Assembly (NCBI RefSeq): GCF_900184245.1
Contig: NZ_FXXB01000004.1
Span: forward strand, 186,001 to 250,000
Reading direction: 5' to 3'
DNA: 64,000 bases
Origin: Brachybacterium massiliense
Lineage (GTDB): Bacteria > Actinomycetota > Actinomycetes > Actinomycetales > Dermabacteraceae
A program made the position numbers and the translations under genes. Below, piece after piece: positions 6,073 through 15,013 of this stretch (position 1 is the first letter of the stretch; every line of letters begins with the position of its first letter). Under the pieces are notes generated by a model. The model was not told the DNA's origin. It worked only from the letters and a program-made list of their open reading frames with translations, and ran no database searches.

Positions 6073-7496
6073 CCAGGCAGCGTTGTCCGCGGGAGCGGGC
6101 GGTGATCTACAAGCGCCAGTCGACCGCGCGCGAGGAGAGCATCTCCCTCGAGCTGCAGGAGACCGCCTGCCGCGACTACGCCACCCAGCACGGCTACGAC
6201 ATCGTCGCCGTCGAAGCCGACCCCGGCATCTCCGGCCGCACGTTCGCCAGACCAGGTGTGCGGGCCGTGATGGCGATGGTCGAGCGGGGCGAAGTCGACG
6301 TCATCCTGCTCTGGAAATGGTCCCGCTGGTCGAGGAACCGGCTGGACTGGTACGTCGCCGCCGACAAGGCGCAGCAGGCCGGGGGCCGGATCGAATCCGC
6401 CACCGAACCCATCGACACCAGCACCTCGATCGGTCGGCTCTCCCGCGGGATGATGATCGAGATCGCGGCGTTCGAATCCGAGCGCGCCGGCGACCAGTGG
6501 CGTGAAGCGCACGAGCGCAGGGTCCGGCAGGGGAAGCCCCATCACGGGAAGAACCGGTTCGGCTACCGATACGACGCCGAGCAGAAGCTCCACATCCCCG
6601 ACCCCGTCACGGGCCCGATCCTCGCCGACCTGTACCAGCGGTACGTGAACGGGGAGTCGATCTACCGGCTCGTGCAGTGGCTCAACGAGCACCAGATCCC
6701 CACCGTCGAGCACGGCAGCAAGCGCGGCGCCCCGTCCTGGGCCGAGTCCACGCTCCGCGGCATCCTTGACAATCCCTTCCCGACGGGCAGGTTCGTCTAC
6801 CGCGGCGAGACCGTCGACGGCGCCCATGAGCCGGTCGTGTCGCTCGAGCTGTGGGAGGCGTACCGAGCGAGGAGAGAGAGGCGGGCCACGCGCCCGCGCG
6901 CCGAGGTATCCCCGTACCTGCTCTCCGGGATCGTGCGCTGCAAGGCCTGCGGCACCGTCCTCACGGGCTCGAAAGCGACGGGCGGGAACCGGTACTACCG
7001 ATGCGCGACCGGGTTCACGCGAGGCACCCACACCGGAGGGTACATCCGCTGCTCGACCGTCGAGTCCGAGGTGAAGGCCGAGCTGCGCCGCCGAGCGAAC
7101 CGGCTCGATCGCGCCGCCGACGGGGTGCTCGACAGCGGGGGAGTGGCACGGCAGGAGGGGCCCTCGGTGGCGTCGTTGGAGGCTCGGCGGAAGCGAGCGA
7201 CGAAGGCGATGGCGAACCTCGCCCTGCAGGTCGCTGAGGGCGTGCCGAAGGACGTGGTGGATGAGGCGATGGCGGAGCTGGTGGTGAAGCGTGATCGGTT
7301 GGATGCGCAGATCGCTGAGGCGCGGGCTTCTGTCGCGGCGCCGGCACCGGACCAGGATCAGGTGCTGTCGCTGCTCGAGGACTGGGACGTGCTGTCGGTC
7401 GCTCTGCGGCGCGAGATGCTCGGTCGTCTGTTCACGGTCACGGTCGACTTCGCGGGTGACCGAAGCGTGAAGGTGAAGCCGCTGCACGGTGTGTAG
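6069..7496 (+). CDS. Large serine recombinase (phage integrase)
   Basis: A 475-residue protein; the ATG at 6069 has GGGGAG upstream. The N-terminal resolvase domain holds the catalytic serine (Ser18 in YKRQSTAREESISLELQ) and the arginine-rich WKWSRWSRNRLDW segment. A recombinase domain follows (about 150-260), then a zinc ribbon (Cys291, Cys294, Cys312 and a Cys near 330) and a C-terminal helical coiled-coil region that usually controls directionality. Such enzymes integrate phage DNA between short non-identical att sites. The gene ends immediately beside the interrupted tadA. Confidence 0.95.
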   Translation: MTRQRCPRERAVIYKRQSTAREESISLELQETACRDYATQHGYDIVAVEADPGISGRTFARPGVRAVMAMVERGEVDVILLWKWSRWSRNRLDWYVAADKAQQAGGRIESATEPIDTSTSIGRLSRGMMIEIAAFESERAGDQWREAHERRVRQGKPHHGKNRFGYRYDAEQKLHIPDPVTGPILADLYQRYVNGESIYRLVQWLNEHQIPTVEHGSKRGAPSWAESTLRGILDNPFPTGRFVYRGETVDGAHEPVVSLELWEAYRARRERRATRPRAEVSPYLLSGIVRCKACGTVLTGSKATGGNRYYRCATGFTRGTHTGGYIRCSTVESEVKAELRRRANRLDRAADGVLDSGGVARQEGPSVASLEARRKRATKAMANLALQVAEGVPKDVVDEAMAELVVKRDRLDAQIAEARASVAAPAPDQDQVLSLLEDWDVLSVALRREMLGRLFTVTVDFAGDRSVKVKPLHGV

Positions 7497-7961
7497 CGTT
7501 TGCGCGGCTTCGCGAAGGAGGCGCTGCGGATGAGGCCCAGTCGAATCATCGTCGGCGAGGTCCGCGAGGCGGAGAGCCTCGACATGCTGATCGCCCTCAA
7601 CAGCGGACTTCCGGGGCTCGCGTCGATCCATGCGAACTCGGCGCGCGATGCCGTCACCAAGCTCTGCACCCTGCCGCTGCTGGCCGGGGAGAACGTCTCG
7701 AGCAGATTCGTGGTGCCCACCGTGGCCAGCGCCATCGATCTGGTGGTGCATCTGGACATGCTCGCCGACGGGCGCCGCCGGGTCCGGGAGATCGTGGGTC
7801 TCAGCGGCAGGGTCGAGGACGAGACGATCGAGGTCTCGGACATCTTCTCCCTGCGCGGGGATCGGCTGGTGCGCGGCGAGGGGCAGCCGCCCCATGCGGA
7901 GCGCTTCGCCCGGGCGGACTTCGATCTGTCCGCACTGCTGGGTCAGCGGGTCGCGGCATGA
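7497..7961 (+). pseudogene. tadA: tadA/cpaF pilus ATPase, 3' part only, split by the element
   Basis: The frame from about 7500 encodes the C-terminal third of a TadA/CpaF secretion ATPase: EALRMRPSRIIVGEVREAES (region after Walker B), the histidine-box-like LASIHANSARDAVTK and ASAIDLVVHL. The N-terminal two thirds, including Walker A, are absent and should lie beyond the other end of the element. A TTG at 7500 could serve as start but the fragment cannot be an active ATPase. The stop overlaps tadB. If the element excises, the gene would be restored. Confidence 0.85.
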
Positions 7962-8830
7962 GCGACGGCGCCTTCCTGGGCCTGGTCGCCGGGCTCGGCC
8001 TGCTCTCGATCTGGTGGTCGATGTGGGAGCAGGAGCAGACCGATTCCAAGCAGGGAGTTCTCGAGCGGGTGATGGCACGGCTGCGGGACGATCTGATCAA
8101 GGTCGGTCTCGACACGGTGCCGCCCGCCGCGGTGCCGGCGCTGAGCGCGGGGCTGGGCCTCGTGGTCGCCGCCGTGCTGTGGGCGGTCTCCGGTGCGGTC
8201 GTTCCCTCTCTCGCGATCGGGATCGGCGCCTCCGTGCTGCCGGTGCTCGTGCTGCGCTCGGCGGCGCGGCGCCGCACCACCGCGATGCGCGAGGTATGGC
8301 CCGAGGCGGTGGATCACGTGAACTCGGCGATCCGTGCCGGGTTGTCCCTGCCCGAGGCGCTGGTCCAGCTCAGCCGCAAGGGGCCCGAGGAGCTCCGGCC
8401 CGCATTCACCGAGTTCGCGCTCGACTACCAGACCAGCGGGGACTTCGCGAACAGCCTGGATCGTCTCAAGGTGCGTCTGGCCGACCCGGTCGGCGACCGG
8501 ATCGTCGAGGCGCTGCGGATCACCCGGGACGTGGGCGGTACGGACCTCGGGAGCCTGCTGCGCACCCTGTCCGCCTTCCTGAGGGAGGATGCGCGCACCC
8601 GTGCCGAGCTCGAGGCGAGGCAGTCCTGGACGGTCAACGCCGCACGCCTGGCCCTGGTCGCACCCTGGGTGGTGCTCGGCCTGATGGCCACCCGTCCGCA
8701 GGCGGCGCAGGCCTACGACTCCATGATGGGACTGGTGCTGATCGTGGGGGGCGCCGGAGTCTCCTTCATCGCGTACCGGGTGATGCTTCAGATCGCGCGG
8801 CTGCCGCAGGACGAGAGGGTCCTGCGATGA
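7958..8830 (+). CDS. tadB: TadB-like pilus inner-membrane platform protein
   Basis: A 290-residue protein with T2SSF (type II secretion F) domain features. There is an N-terminal membrane anchor, a pair of helices near 50-90 (AAVPALSAGLGLVVAAVLWA), a cytoplasmic helical domain (AGLSLPEALVQLSRKGPEEL) and two C-terminal membrane segments. It starts at an ATG overlapping the tadA stop and ends overlapping tadC. It would form the membrane platform on which the TadA ATPase acts to build Flp-type pili. With tadA interrupted, the cluster is probably silent or non-functional. Confidence 0.85.
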   Translation: MSDGAFLGLVAGLGLLSIWWSMWEQEQTDSKQGVLERVMARLRDDLIKVGLDTVPPAAVPALSAGLGLVVAAVLWAVSGAVVPSLAIGIGASVLPVLVLRSAARRRTTAMREVWPEAVDHVNSAIRAGLSLPEALVQLSRKGPEELRPAFTEFALDYQTSGDFANSLDRLKVRLADPVGDRIVEALRITRDVGGTDLGSLLRTLSAFLREDARTRAELEARQSWTVNAARLALVAPWVVLGLMATRPQAAQAYDSMMGLVLIVGGAGVSFIAYRVMLQIARLPQDERVLR

Positions 8831-9771
8831 CCCTCACCAGCACCACGATCGCGGGAGTCCTGCTCGGGCTGCTGCTGGGAACAGGGCTGACCCTCCTCGT
8901 CTGGCAGCTGCCGTGGCTGCGGTCGCGCGACCTCGCGGCACGGGTGGATCCGTACCTGCGACGCTCACCGTCCTCCTCGCTGTTCGCCGCGCCCAGTTCC
9001 GCCGGCCGCGCGCGGACCGTGCTGGAGAACCTGATGGGCCCCGTCGCGCAGCGGGGGATGAGCGTGCTCGAGAGGCTGACCGGTGGCCCCGAGCAGCTCG
9101 AGCGCCGGCTGCGGCTCGCGGGCCGGCGCACCTCGATCGACTCCTTCCGCGTCGAGCAGGTGGTGTTCGGCGCCGCCGGGCTCGTGCTCGGCGTGCTCGC
9201 CGCGATCGCGGCTGTCGGTCTGCGCGACAGCAGCGTGCTGCTCGGCCTGGTCCTGGTGATCCTCGGGGCGGTGTGCGGGGTTCTGCTGCGCGATTACCTG
9301 CTCGGCGTGGAGATCAAGCGCCGCGCCGCCCGCATGGCACGGGAGTTCCCGACCGTCGCCGATCTGCTGGCCCTCGCGGTCGCCGCGGGGGAGAGCCCGA
9401 TCGCAGCGATGGAACGCGTCGCGCGCACGTCCTCGGGCGCCCTCCCGGACGAGTTCGCGGCGACGGTGGCCGACATCCGCGCCGGGACCAGCGTCTCCCA
9501 GGCGCTGGCCTCGCTCGGCTCCCGCACACCGCTGGAGTCTCTCGGCCGCTTCGGAGAGGGCGTCGCGATCGCCATCGAACGCGGCACCCCTCTGGCAGAC
9601 GTGCTGCGCGCCCAGGCCCAGGACGCGCGTGAAGCAGCGAAGCGCGAGCTCATGGAAGCCGCTGGTCAGAGGGAGATCATGATGCTTGTGCCCGTGGTCT
9701 TCTTCGTTCTGCCGCTGGTCATCCTGTTCGCGATCTTCCCCGGGCTCGCCGTCCTGGAGATCAGCCTGTGA
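8827..9771 (+). CDS. tadC: TadC-like pilus inner-membrane platform protein
   Basis: A 314-residue second T2SSF-type protein. Membrane segments lie near residues 8-27, 110-150 and 280-310; between them is the cytoplasmic module typical of the family (AREFPTVADLLALAVAAGES, then LGRFGEGVAIAIERGTPLAD). The ATG overlaps the tadB stop. Family knowledge places it as the TadB partner in the Flp/Tad secretion platform. Confidence 0.85.
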   Translation: MTLTSTTIAGVLLGLLLGTGLTLLVWQLPWLRSRDLAARVDPYLRRSPSSSLFAAPSSAGRARTVLENLMGPVAQRGMSVLERLTGGPEQLERRLRLAGRRTSIDSFRVEQVVFGAAGLVLGVLAAIAAVGLRDSSVLLGLVLVILGAVCGVLLRDYLLGVEIKRRAARMAREFPTVADLLALAVAAGESPIAAMERVARTSSGALPDEFAATVADIRAGTSVSQALASLGSRTPLESLGRFGEGVAIAIERGTPLADVLRAQAQDAREAAKRELMEAAGQREIMMLVPVVFFVLPLVILFAIFPGLAVLEISL

Positions 9772-9832
9772 CCCCAGAGATCGTCCCTGTCCCCGACCCG
9801 CGTCCCCCGCGCCATCTGCCGAGGAGGCCGAT

Positions 9833-10093
9833 ATGTCTGTTCACCGCACCACCCTGCACCGCCGCGACCGCGTCGTTCGGCAGCGTCCCGACGCACCCGT
9901 CGAGGCACCGAGCAGCTCGCTGATGCGAAGGCTGTTCACCCGCCTGGAGTCCGATCGCGGGGATGTGCCCGGCTGGGTGCTGATCACGCTGATGACCGCC
10001 GGGATCGTCGTCGCGCTGTGGGCCGTCGCCTCCGAGCAGATCGTCCAGATCTTCGAGAACGCGATGGCGCCGTTCCTCGGCGGCAGCCTCTGA
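9833..10093 (+). CDS. Small Flp-pilin-like membrane protein
   Basis: An 86-residue protein with a strong ribosome binding site (GAGGAGG). A basic N-terminus of about 45 residues precedes one hydrophobic helix (GWVLITLMTAGIVVALWAVA) and a short tail, the general shape of Flp-type pilins or DUF4244-type proteins found in actinobacterial tad clusters. Position between tadC and the TadE-like genes supports a pilin-like role. Confidence 0.65.
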   Translation: MSVHRTTLHRRDRVVRQRPDAPVEAPSSSLMRRLFTRLESDRGDVPGWVLITLMTAGIVVALWAVASEQIVQIFENAMAPFLGGSL

Positions 10094-10112
10094 GCGAGCC
10101 CGCATCTCGAGG

Positions 10113-10580
10113 ATGACCATGACGCGCATCGCCCGACCTCCCGCGGAGCAGCCCTCCGCGGCGACGGCCCGCGTGTGCGCCCCGCGCCGCAGCGGTGCGC
10201 TGGTGCGCAGGCTGCGTGAGGACTCAGGTGCCGCGGTCGCCGAGTTCCCGATGGTGGCGGTGCTGATCGTCATGATCGGCTTGCTGATCGTGCAGTCCGC
10301 AGTGATCGTCCACACCCGCAACACGCTGGTCGATGCCGCGGTCCAGGGTGCGCGCCACGGGGCGCTGATCGGATCCACCCCGCAGGACGGCGCCGCCCGT
10401 GCCGAGCGGCTCATCGAGGAACGCTTCGGCGAGCGGATGGAGGCGCAGGCGACGGCGACCGAAGGGGCGGACGGCGTGATCACCGTGCACGTCACCGCGA
10501 CCCTGCCGCTGGTGGGGCTCTTCGGCCCCAGCGGATCGCTCTCCGCGCAGGGGCGCGCCCTCGACGAGGAGACGCTGTGA
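10113..10580 (+). CDS. TadE-like pilus assembly protein
   Basis: A 155-residue protein. A basic N-terminus leads to the TadE signature (EDSGAAVAEFPMVAVLIVMI), where an acidic residue (AEF) is followed by a long hydrophobic helix, then a periplasmic/extracellular domain. TadE/TadF proteins are minor pseudopilins processed by the prepilin peptidase. The stop overlaps the next gene start. Confidence 0.75.
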   Translation: MTMTRIARPPAEQPSAATARVCAPRRSGALVRRLREDSGAAVAEFPMVAVLIVMIGLLIVQSAVIVHTRNTLVDAAVQGARHGALIGSTPQDGAARAERLIEERFGERMEAQATATEGADGVITVHVTATLPLVGLFGPSGSLSAQGRALDEETL

Positions 10581-11044
10581 GCGTGCGATCCGGTCGGCAG
10601 AGCGAGCTCCCGCTCCGCCACGCGCTGAAAGAGGACGAGGGCAACGCGATCCTCGAGTTCGTGGTGCTCGCCGCAGCGCTGCTGATCCCTTCCCTCTATC
10701 TGGTGCTCACGCTCGGCAACGTCCAGGCCGCAGTGTTCGCCGCCGACACCATCTCCCGGGACGTCGCCCGGATCCACGCGACCGAGACGGACCCGCAGCG
10801 GGCCGCCGAACGGTCCACCCGTCACACCGAGATGGTGCTCGAGGACCATGGGCTCCCACCCAGGGACGTGGTCACCCTCAGCTGCAGCGAGGATCCCTGC
10901 GCCACGCCTGGCGGCACGGTCTCGGCCCAGGTGCGCATCGGCGTGCCCGTACCCGGCCTCGGCCCCGTCCTCGGCGAGACCGGGCCGGTCGTCGTCGGCG
11001 CCTCCCACGCCGTTCCCGTGGACCTGTACCGGGCAGGTGGCTGA
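10577..11044 (+). CDS. TadE/TadF-like minor pseudopilin
   Basis: A 155-residue protein from a GTG overlapping the previous stop. The motif DEGNAILEFVVLAAALLIPS is again the acidic-plus-hydrophobic TadE-type segment. Two Cys residues (LSCSEDPCAT) in the outer domain could form a disulphide. Overlapping genes on both sides indicate one transcript with tadBC. Confidence 0.75.
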   Translation: MSVRSGRQSELPLRHALKEDEGNAILEFVVLAAALLIPSLYLVLTLGNVQAAVFAADTISRDVARIHATETDPQRAAERSTRHTEMVLEDHGLPPRDVVTLSCSEDPCATPGGTVSAQVRIGVPVPGLGPVLGETGPVVVGASHAVPVDLYRAGG

Positions 11045-11505
11045 TGCCCGGCACCCTGCGCCACCTGCGTGAACGCCTCGCCGATGCGCGGGGCTCGATG
11101 ACCATCCTGACCACCGGCGTGCTGGTGGTGATCCTGATGGTGATCGGCGTCGGCACCGCCATCACCGGCGTGCATCTGGAGCGCAACGGGCTGCAGCACG
11201 CTGCCGACAGCGCCGCCCTGGCCGCCTCCCAGGCCGTGGATCCCGCACGCCTGTACACCGGGGGCGACGGGCCGGTCATCCACGAGGGCTCCGCCCGCGC
11301 CGCGGCAGAGGAGCATCTGCGCAGCTACCCGATGGAGACCACCAGCACCGGCCAGATACAGCTCGCCGACGTCTCCGTGGGCGCGGACGGAACCGTGCGC
11401 GTGGTCATCACCGCCCGCACCTACCCGCCGCTGGCAGGATGGTTCCTGCGAGGGACCGGCACCGCCGTCCCGCTGACCGTCGAAGGAGAGGCTCGCGCCC
11501 GATGA
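11044..11505 (+). CDS. TadG-like pilus assembly protein
   Basis: A 153-residue protein starting RHLRERLADARGSMTILTTG, with one N-terminal membrane helix (VLVVILMVIGVGTAITGV) and the helix LQHAADSAALAASQAV typical of Flp pilus-assembly TadG N-terminal regions. It is shorter than proteobacterial TadG because the von Willebrand domain is missing, as is common in actinobacteria. Last gene of the tad run; the stop overlaps the glycerate kinase start. Confidence 0.75.
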   Translation: MPGTLRHLRERLADARGSMTILTTGVLVVILMVIGVGTAITGVHLERNGLQHAADSAALAASQAVDPARLYTGGDGPVIHEGSARAAAEEHLRSYPMETTSTGQIQLADVSVGADGTVRVVITARTYPPLAGWFLRGTGTAVPLTVEGEARAR

Positions 11506-12653
11506 CCACCACCCGCACCGTGCTGCTCGCGCCGGACAAGTTCAAAGGCACGCTCAGCGCCGCCCAGGTGGTGGACGCCCTGCAGCGGGGGATCGCGCAG
11601 ACCGCGCCCCAGTTGCGGCTGCTGTCCTGCCCCATCGCCGACGGGGGAGACGGCACGCTCGATGCCGCGCTCGCCGCGGGATTCACCGCGCACACCGCCA
11701 CCGTCACCGGTCCTACAGGCGCTCCCCACCGGGCGCGCTGGGCGCTGAAGGACGGCACCGCCGTGCTCGAGCTGGCCGAGACCGTCGGCCTGCAGGCCCT
11801 TCCCGGCGGTGAGCTCGCGGCGCACACGGCCTCCACCCGTGGCCTCGGCGAGCTGATCCATGCCGCGGCCGCGAGCGGTGCGCGCACCGTCCTGGTCGGC
11901 CTCGGGGGCAGCTCCTCGACCGACGGCGGCGCCGGCCTGCTGCAGGGGCTCGGCGCGCGACTGCTGGATGCCGACGGGACGGACATCGCGCAGGGCCTCG
12001 ACGGGCTGCGCTCCCTCGCCACCGCCGATCTGGCCCCCGCGCTCGATGCCCTCGAGGGCGTGACCCTGATCGCCGCCAACGACGTCACGAACCCCTTGCT
12101 GGGCGAGGACGGCGCCGCCGCCGTGTACGGCCCGCAGAAGGGGCTGACCGCCCACGAGATCGCACCGGCCGACTCCGTGCTCGAGGCCGCCGCCGCGCTC
12201 CTGGACCCCACCTACGCCCATCGTGACCGGCCCGGGGCCGGTGCGGCCGGCGGCACCGGCTTCGCCCTGTTCCTGCTCGGCGCGCAGCAGCGCTCCGGCG
12301 CGGACGCCGTCTTCGAGCTGATCGGCGTCGACGCGCTGCTCGACCGCGCCGACGTGGTGGTGACGGGGGAGGGGAAGCTCGACGCCCAGACCCTGCAGGG
12401 CAAGGGGCCCGCCGAAGTGGCACGCCGCGCGCGCGAGCGCGGCCTGCCGGTGGCCGCTGTGGCGGGCGCGATCACGCTCGATCCCGCGCAGCTGCGCGAG
12501 GCCGGGATCGGTGAGGCGTGGGATCTCACCTCCCGCGTAGGATCGAGCCGCCGCGCCCTCGAGCACGGCGAGCAGCTGCTGAGCGAAGTGGGCCACGACC
12601 TCGGCACCTGGCTGCTCGAGGCGGCCTCGGAGCATCCCGCGGCCCCGGCCTGA
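11502..12653 (+). CDS. glxK: Glycerate kinase (GlxK/GarK family)
   Basis: A 383-residue protein with the family N-terminus [20 protein letters not shown] and the glycine-rich signatures [33 protein letters not shown] and [18 protein letters not shown]. It phosphorylates D-glycerate with ATP to 2- or 3-phosphoglycerate, linking glyoxylate or sugar-acid catabolism to glycolysis. The start overlaps the stop of the TadG-like gene, so it is probably co-transcribed with the pilus genes even though the function is unrelated. Confidence 0.9.
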   Translation: MTTTRTVLLAPDKFKGTLSAAQVVDALQRGIAQTAPQLRLLSCPIADGGDGTLDAALAAGFTAHTATVTGPTGAPHRARWALKDGTAVLELAETVGLQALPGGELAAHTASTRGLGELIHAAAASGARTVLVGLGGSSSTDGGAGLLQGLGARLLDADGTDIAQGLDGLRSLATADLAPALDALEGVTLIAANDVTNPLLGEDGAAAVYGPQKGLTAHEIAPADSVLEAAAALLDPTYAHRDRPGAGAAGGTGFALFLLGAQQRSGADAVFELIGVDALLDRADVVVTGEGKLDAQTLQGKGPAEVARRARERGLPVAAVAGAITLDPAQLREAGIGEAWDLTSRVGSSRRALEHGEQLLSEVGHDLGTWLLEAASEHPAAPA

Positions 12654-12712
12654 GCGCGCCCCGGGCACGACGCCCTCACGGTTAGGCGAGGCGCGTGCCC
12701 AGCCCTCTGCCG

Positions 12713-12718
12713 TAGACT
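12713..12718 (+). promoter_or_regulatory. prfB -10 box, probable leaderless start
   Basis: TAGACT lies 8 bases before the GTG of prfB, and there is no Shine-Dalgarno sequence between. Transcription would begin at or next to the start codon, giving a leaderless mRNA. Confidence 0.5.
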
Positions 12719-12726
12719 CCCGCATC

Positions 12727-13842
12727 GTGGCTTCCATCGACTTCTCTGCAGAGATCCCCCAGCTCCGCTCGACCCTGTCCTCCATCGAGCAGGTGACGGA
12801 CATCGAGGCGCTCGACGCCAAGATCGCCGACCTCGAGAAGCAGGCCTCGGCCCAGGACCTGTGGGATGACGTCGACAACGCCCAGAAGGTCTCCTCCGCG
12901 CTGTCCCATGCGCAGTCCGAGCGACGCCGCATCAGCGAGCTCGCCTCCCGCATCGAGGACCTCGAGGTGATGGTCGAGCTCGCCGCCGAGGAGGACGACC
13001 CCGACACCCTGGACGAGGCCGAGCAGGAGCTCGCCAGCATCCACAAGACCCTCGACGAGCTCGAGGTGCGCACCCTGCTGTCGGGCGAGTATGACGAGCG
13101 CGACGCCGTGATCACGATCCGCGCCGGCGCCGGCGGTGTCGACGCCGCGGACTTCGCGGAGATGCTCATGCGCATGTACCTGCGCTGGGCCGAGCGCCAC
13201 GGCTACGCCACCAAGGTCCTGGACACCTCCTACGCGGAGGAGGCCGGGCTGAAGTCGGTCACCTTCGAGGTCTCCACGCCGTTCGCCTACGGCACCCTCT
13301 CCGTCGAGGGCGGCACGCACCGCCTGGTGCGCATCAGCCCCTTCGACAACCAGGGCCGCCGCCAGACCTCCTTCGCGGCGGTCGAGGTGATCCCGCTGAT
13401 CGAGTCCACCGACTCCATCGAGATCCCCGAGAACGACCTCAAGGTCGACGTGTTCCGCTCCTCGGGCCCCGGCGGCCAGTCGGTCAACACCACCGACTCC
13501 GCCGTGCGCATGACCCACATCCCCACCGGCACCGTGGTGTCGATGCAGGACGAGAAGTCGCAGATCCAGAACCGCGCCGCCGCGCTGCGCGTGATGCAGT
13601 CGCGCCTGCTGCTGCTGAAGAAGGCCGAGGAGGCCGCCGAGCGCAAGGAGCTCGCCGGTGACGTCAAGGCCAGCTGGGGCGACCAGATGCGCTCCTACGT
13701 GCTGAACCCGTATCAGATGGTCAAGGACCTGCGCACCGAGTACCAGGAGGGCAACCCCTCCTCGGTGTTCGACGGCGAGATCGACGAGTTCATCGACGCC
13801 GGGATCCGCTGGCGCGCCGAGCAGGGCAAGTCCGACAGCTGA
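12727..13842 (+). CDS. prfB: Peptide chain release factor 2
   Basis: A 371-residue class I release factor that reads UAA and UGA. The stop-codon-reading tripeptide SPF (residues 204-206, [11 protein letters not shown]), diagnostic of RF2 rather than RF1 (PxT), and the catalytic GGQ (249-251, [14 protein letters not shown]) are intact. The gene is one continuous frame from a GTG at 12727, without the programmed +1 frameshift that regulates prfB in many other bacteria. It lies just upstream of ftsE, an arrangement common in actinobacteria. Confidence 0.97.
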   Translation: MASIDFSAEIPQLRSTLSSIEQVTDIEALDAKIADLEKQASAQDLWDDVDNAQKVSSALSHAQSERRRISELASRIEDLEVMVELAAEEDDPDTLDEAEQELASIHKTLDELEVRTLLSGEYDERDAVITIRAGAGGVDAADFAEMLMRMYLRWAERHGYATKVLDTSYAEEAGLKSVTFEVSTPFAYGTLSVEGGTHRLVRISPFDNQGRRQTSFAAVEVIPLIESTDSIEIPENDLKVDVFRSSGPGGQSVNTTDSAVRMTHIPTGTVVSMQDEKSQIQNRAAALRVMQSRLLLLKKAEEAAERKELAGDVKASWGDQMRSYVLNPYQMVKDLRTEYQEGNPSSVFDGEIDEFIDAGIRWRAEQGKSDS

Positions 13843-14026
13843 TCTCTGGAGCGGAGGCCCAGGCCCGGTGCGTCCCGGGAGCACGCGTCGGCCGCAGCGG
13901 CGGGTGACCAGAGGCACGCACACTTGGCGAAGTTTTGACCTGGGCCGCGCTCTCACCTTCCCGGAATCCGCATCCTGCGCCCCTACTCTGGAGGAGCACT
14001 CCTTCCCCAAGATGTGACAGGCGCCT

Positions 14027-15013
14027 GTGATCCGGTTCGACGACGTCACCAAGACGTACATGCGTGGCCAGCACCCCGCGGTGGAGAATCTCGACATCGA
14101 GTTCTCGCGCGGGGAATTCGTGTTCCTCGTGGGCGCTTCCGGATCCGGCAAGTCGACCCTCATGCGCATGGTGCTCAAGGAGGTCAACCCGACCCGCGGC
14201 ACCGTGTACGTGGCGGGCAAGGACCTCTCCCGGCTGCCCTCGTGGAAGGTGCCCACGCTGCGGCGCGACATCGGCATGGTGTTCCAGGACTTCCGACTGC
14301 TGCCGTCCAAGACCGCGTACCAGAACATCGAGTTCGCGCTCGCGGTGATCGGCACGCCCCGCAAGGTGGTGCGCCGCCTGGTGCCCGAGATGCTCGAGAT
14401 GGTGGGCCTGGAGGACAAGGGCAAGCGACTGCCGCACGAGCTCTCCGGCGGTGAGCAGCAGCGCGTCGCGATCGCCCGCGCCTACGTCAACCGGCCCTCG
14501 ATCCTGCTGGCCGACGAGCCCACCGGCAACCTCGACCCCTCCACCGCCTCGGGGATCCTCGATCTGCTCACCGAGATCAACGAGCGGGGCACCACCGTGG
14601 TCATGGCCACCCACGACCGCAGCGCCGTGGACCGCCTGCAGCGTCGCGTGGTCGAGATGGTGGGCGGCCAGGTGGTGCGCGACGAGGAGCGCGGCGGATA
14701 CGAGACGCCGGCCCCGGTGAGCGTGATCTCCGGCAACCTGCCCGACGACTCCTCGCACCGCGAGGAGCATCCCCTGGATGACGAGTCCCTGGTGCCGGAC
14801 TGGGAGGGCGCGCCCGAGCAGGAGCCGGAGACCAGCGCCCGCAGCACGGAGCCGCAGACGGATCAGACGCGCGAGGACGTGCGAGAGGACGACGGCGAGG
14901 ACCGCCCGGCCGCCCGCGACATCCTCGAGGAGGACCTGATCGACGAGCGGGAGGCGCAGCGGGTCCGGGACGAGGACCCCTTCGCCGCGGACGACGAGGA
15001 GGAGCTGCGATGA
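14027..15013 (+). CDS. ftsE: Cell-division ABC ATPase FtsE with acidic C-terminal extension
   Basis: A 328-residue protein from a GTG. Walker A is at residues 36-44 (GASGSGKST), the ABC signature LSGGEQ at 139-144 and Walker B LLADEP at 160-165. With FtsX it couples ATP hydrolysis at the divisome to activation of a peptidoglycan hydrolase. FtsE is normally about 230 residues; here about 100 extra residues rich in Glu, Asp and Arg form a probably disordered tail. The stop overlaps the ftsX start. Confidence 0.95.
   Translation: MIRFDDVTKTYMRGQHPAVENLDIEFSRGEFVFLVGASGSGKSTLMRMVLKEVNPTRGTVYVAGKDLSRLPSWKVPTLRRDIGMVFQDFRLLPSKTAYQNIEFALAVIGTPRKVVRRLVPEMLEMVGLEDKGKRLPHELSGGEQQRVAIARAYVNRPSILLADEPTGNLDPSTASGILDLLTEINERGTTVVMATHDRSAVDRLQRRVVEMVGGQVVRDEERGGYETPAPVSVISGNLPDDSSHREEHPLDDESLVPDWEGAPEQEPETSARSTEPQTDQTREDVREDDGEDRPAARDILEEDLIDEREAQRVRDEDPFAADDEEELR

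Larger units (their letters stand above)
1..7500. mobile_element. Prophage or phage-derived element, right end (left part off-window)
   Basis: Leftward phage-type early genes, a divergent HTH/HTH control region, an ImmA-like protease and a large serine integrase are packed together, and the integrase stop codon abuts the 3' part of a host tadA gene. No capsid, tail or lysis genes are visible in this part, so whether the element is a complete phage cannot be judged. The right boundary is taken as the point where TadA homology resumes, about 7497-7503; the exact att core cannot be defined without the other end. Confidence 0.85.

Noticed and set aside
12727-12810. Programmed frameshift in prfB
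   Set aside because: The frame is continuous from the GTG with no in-frame TGA near codon 25, so no frameshift is needed.
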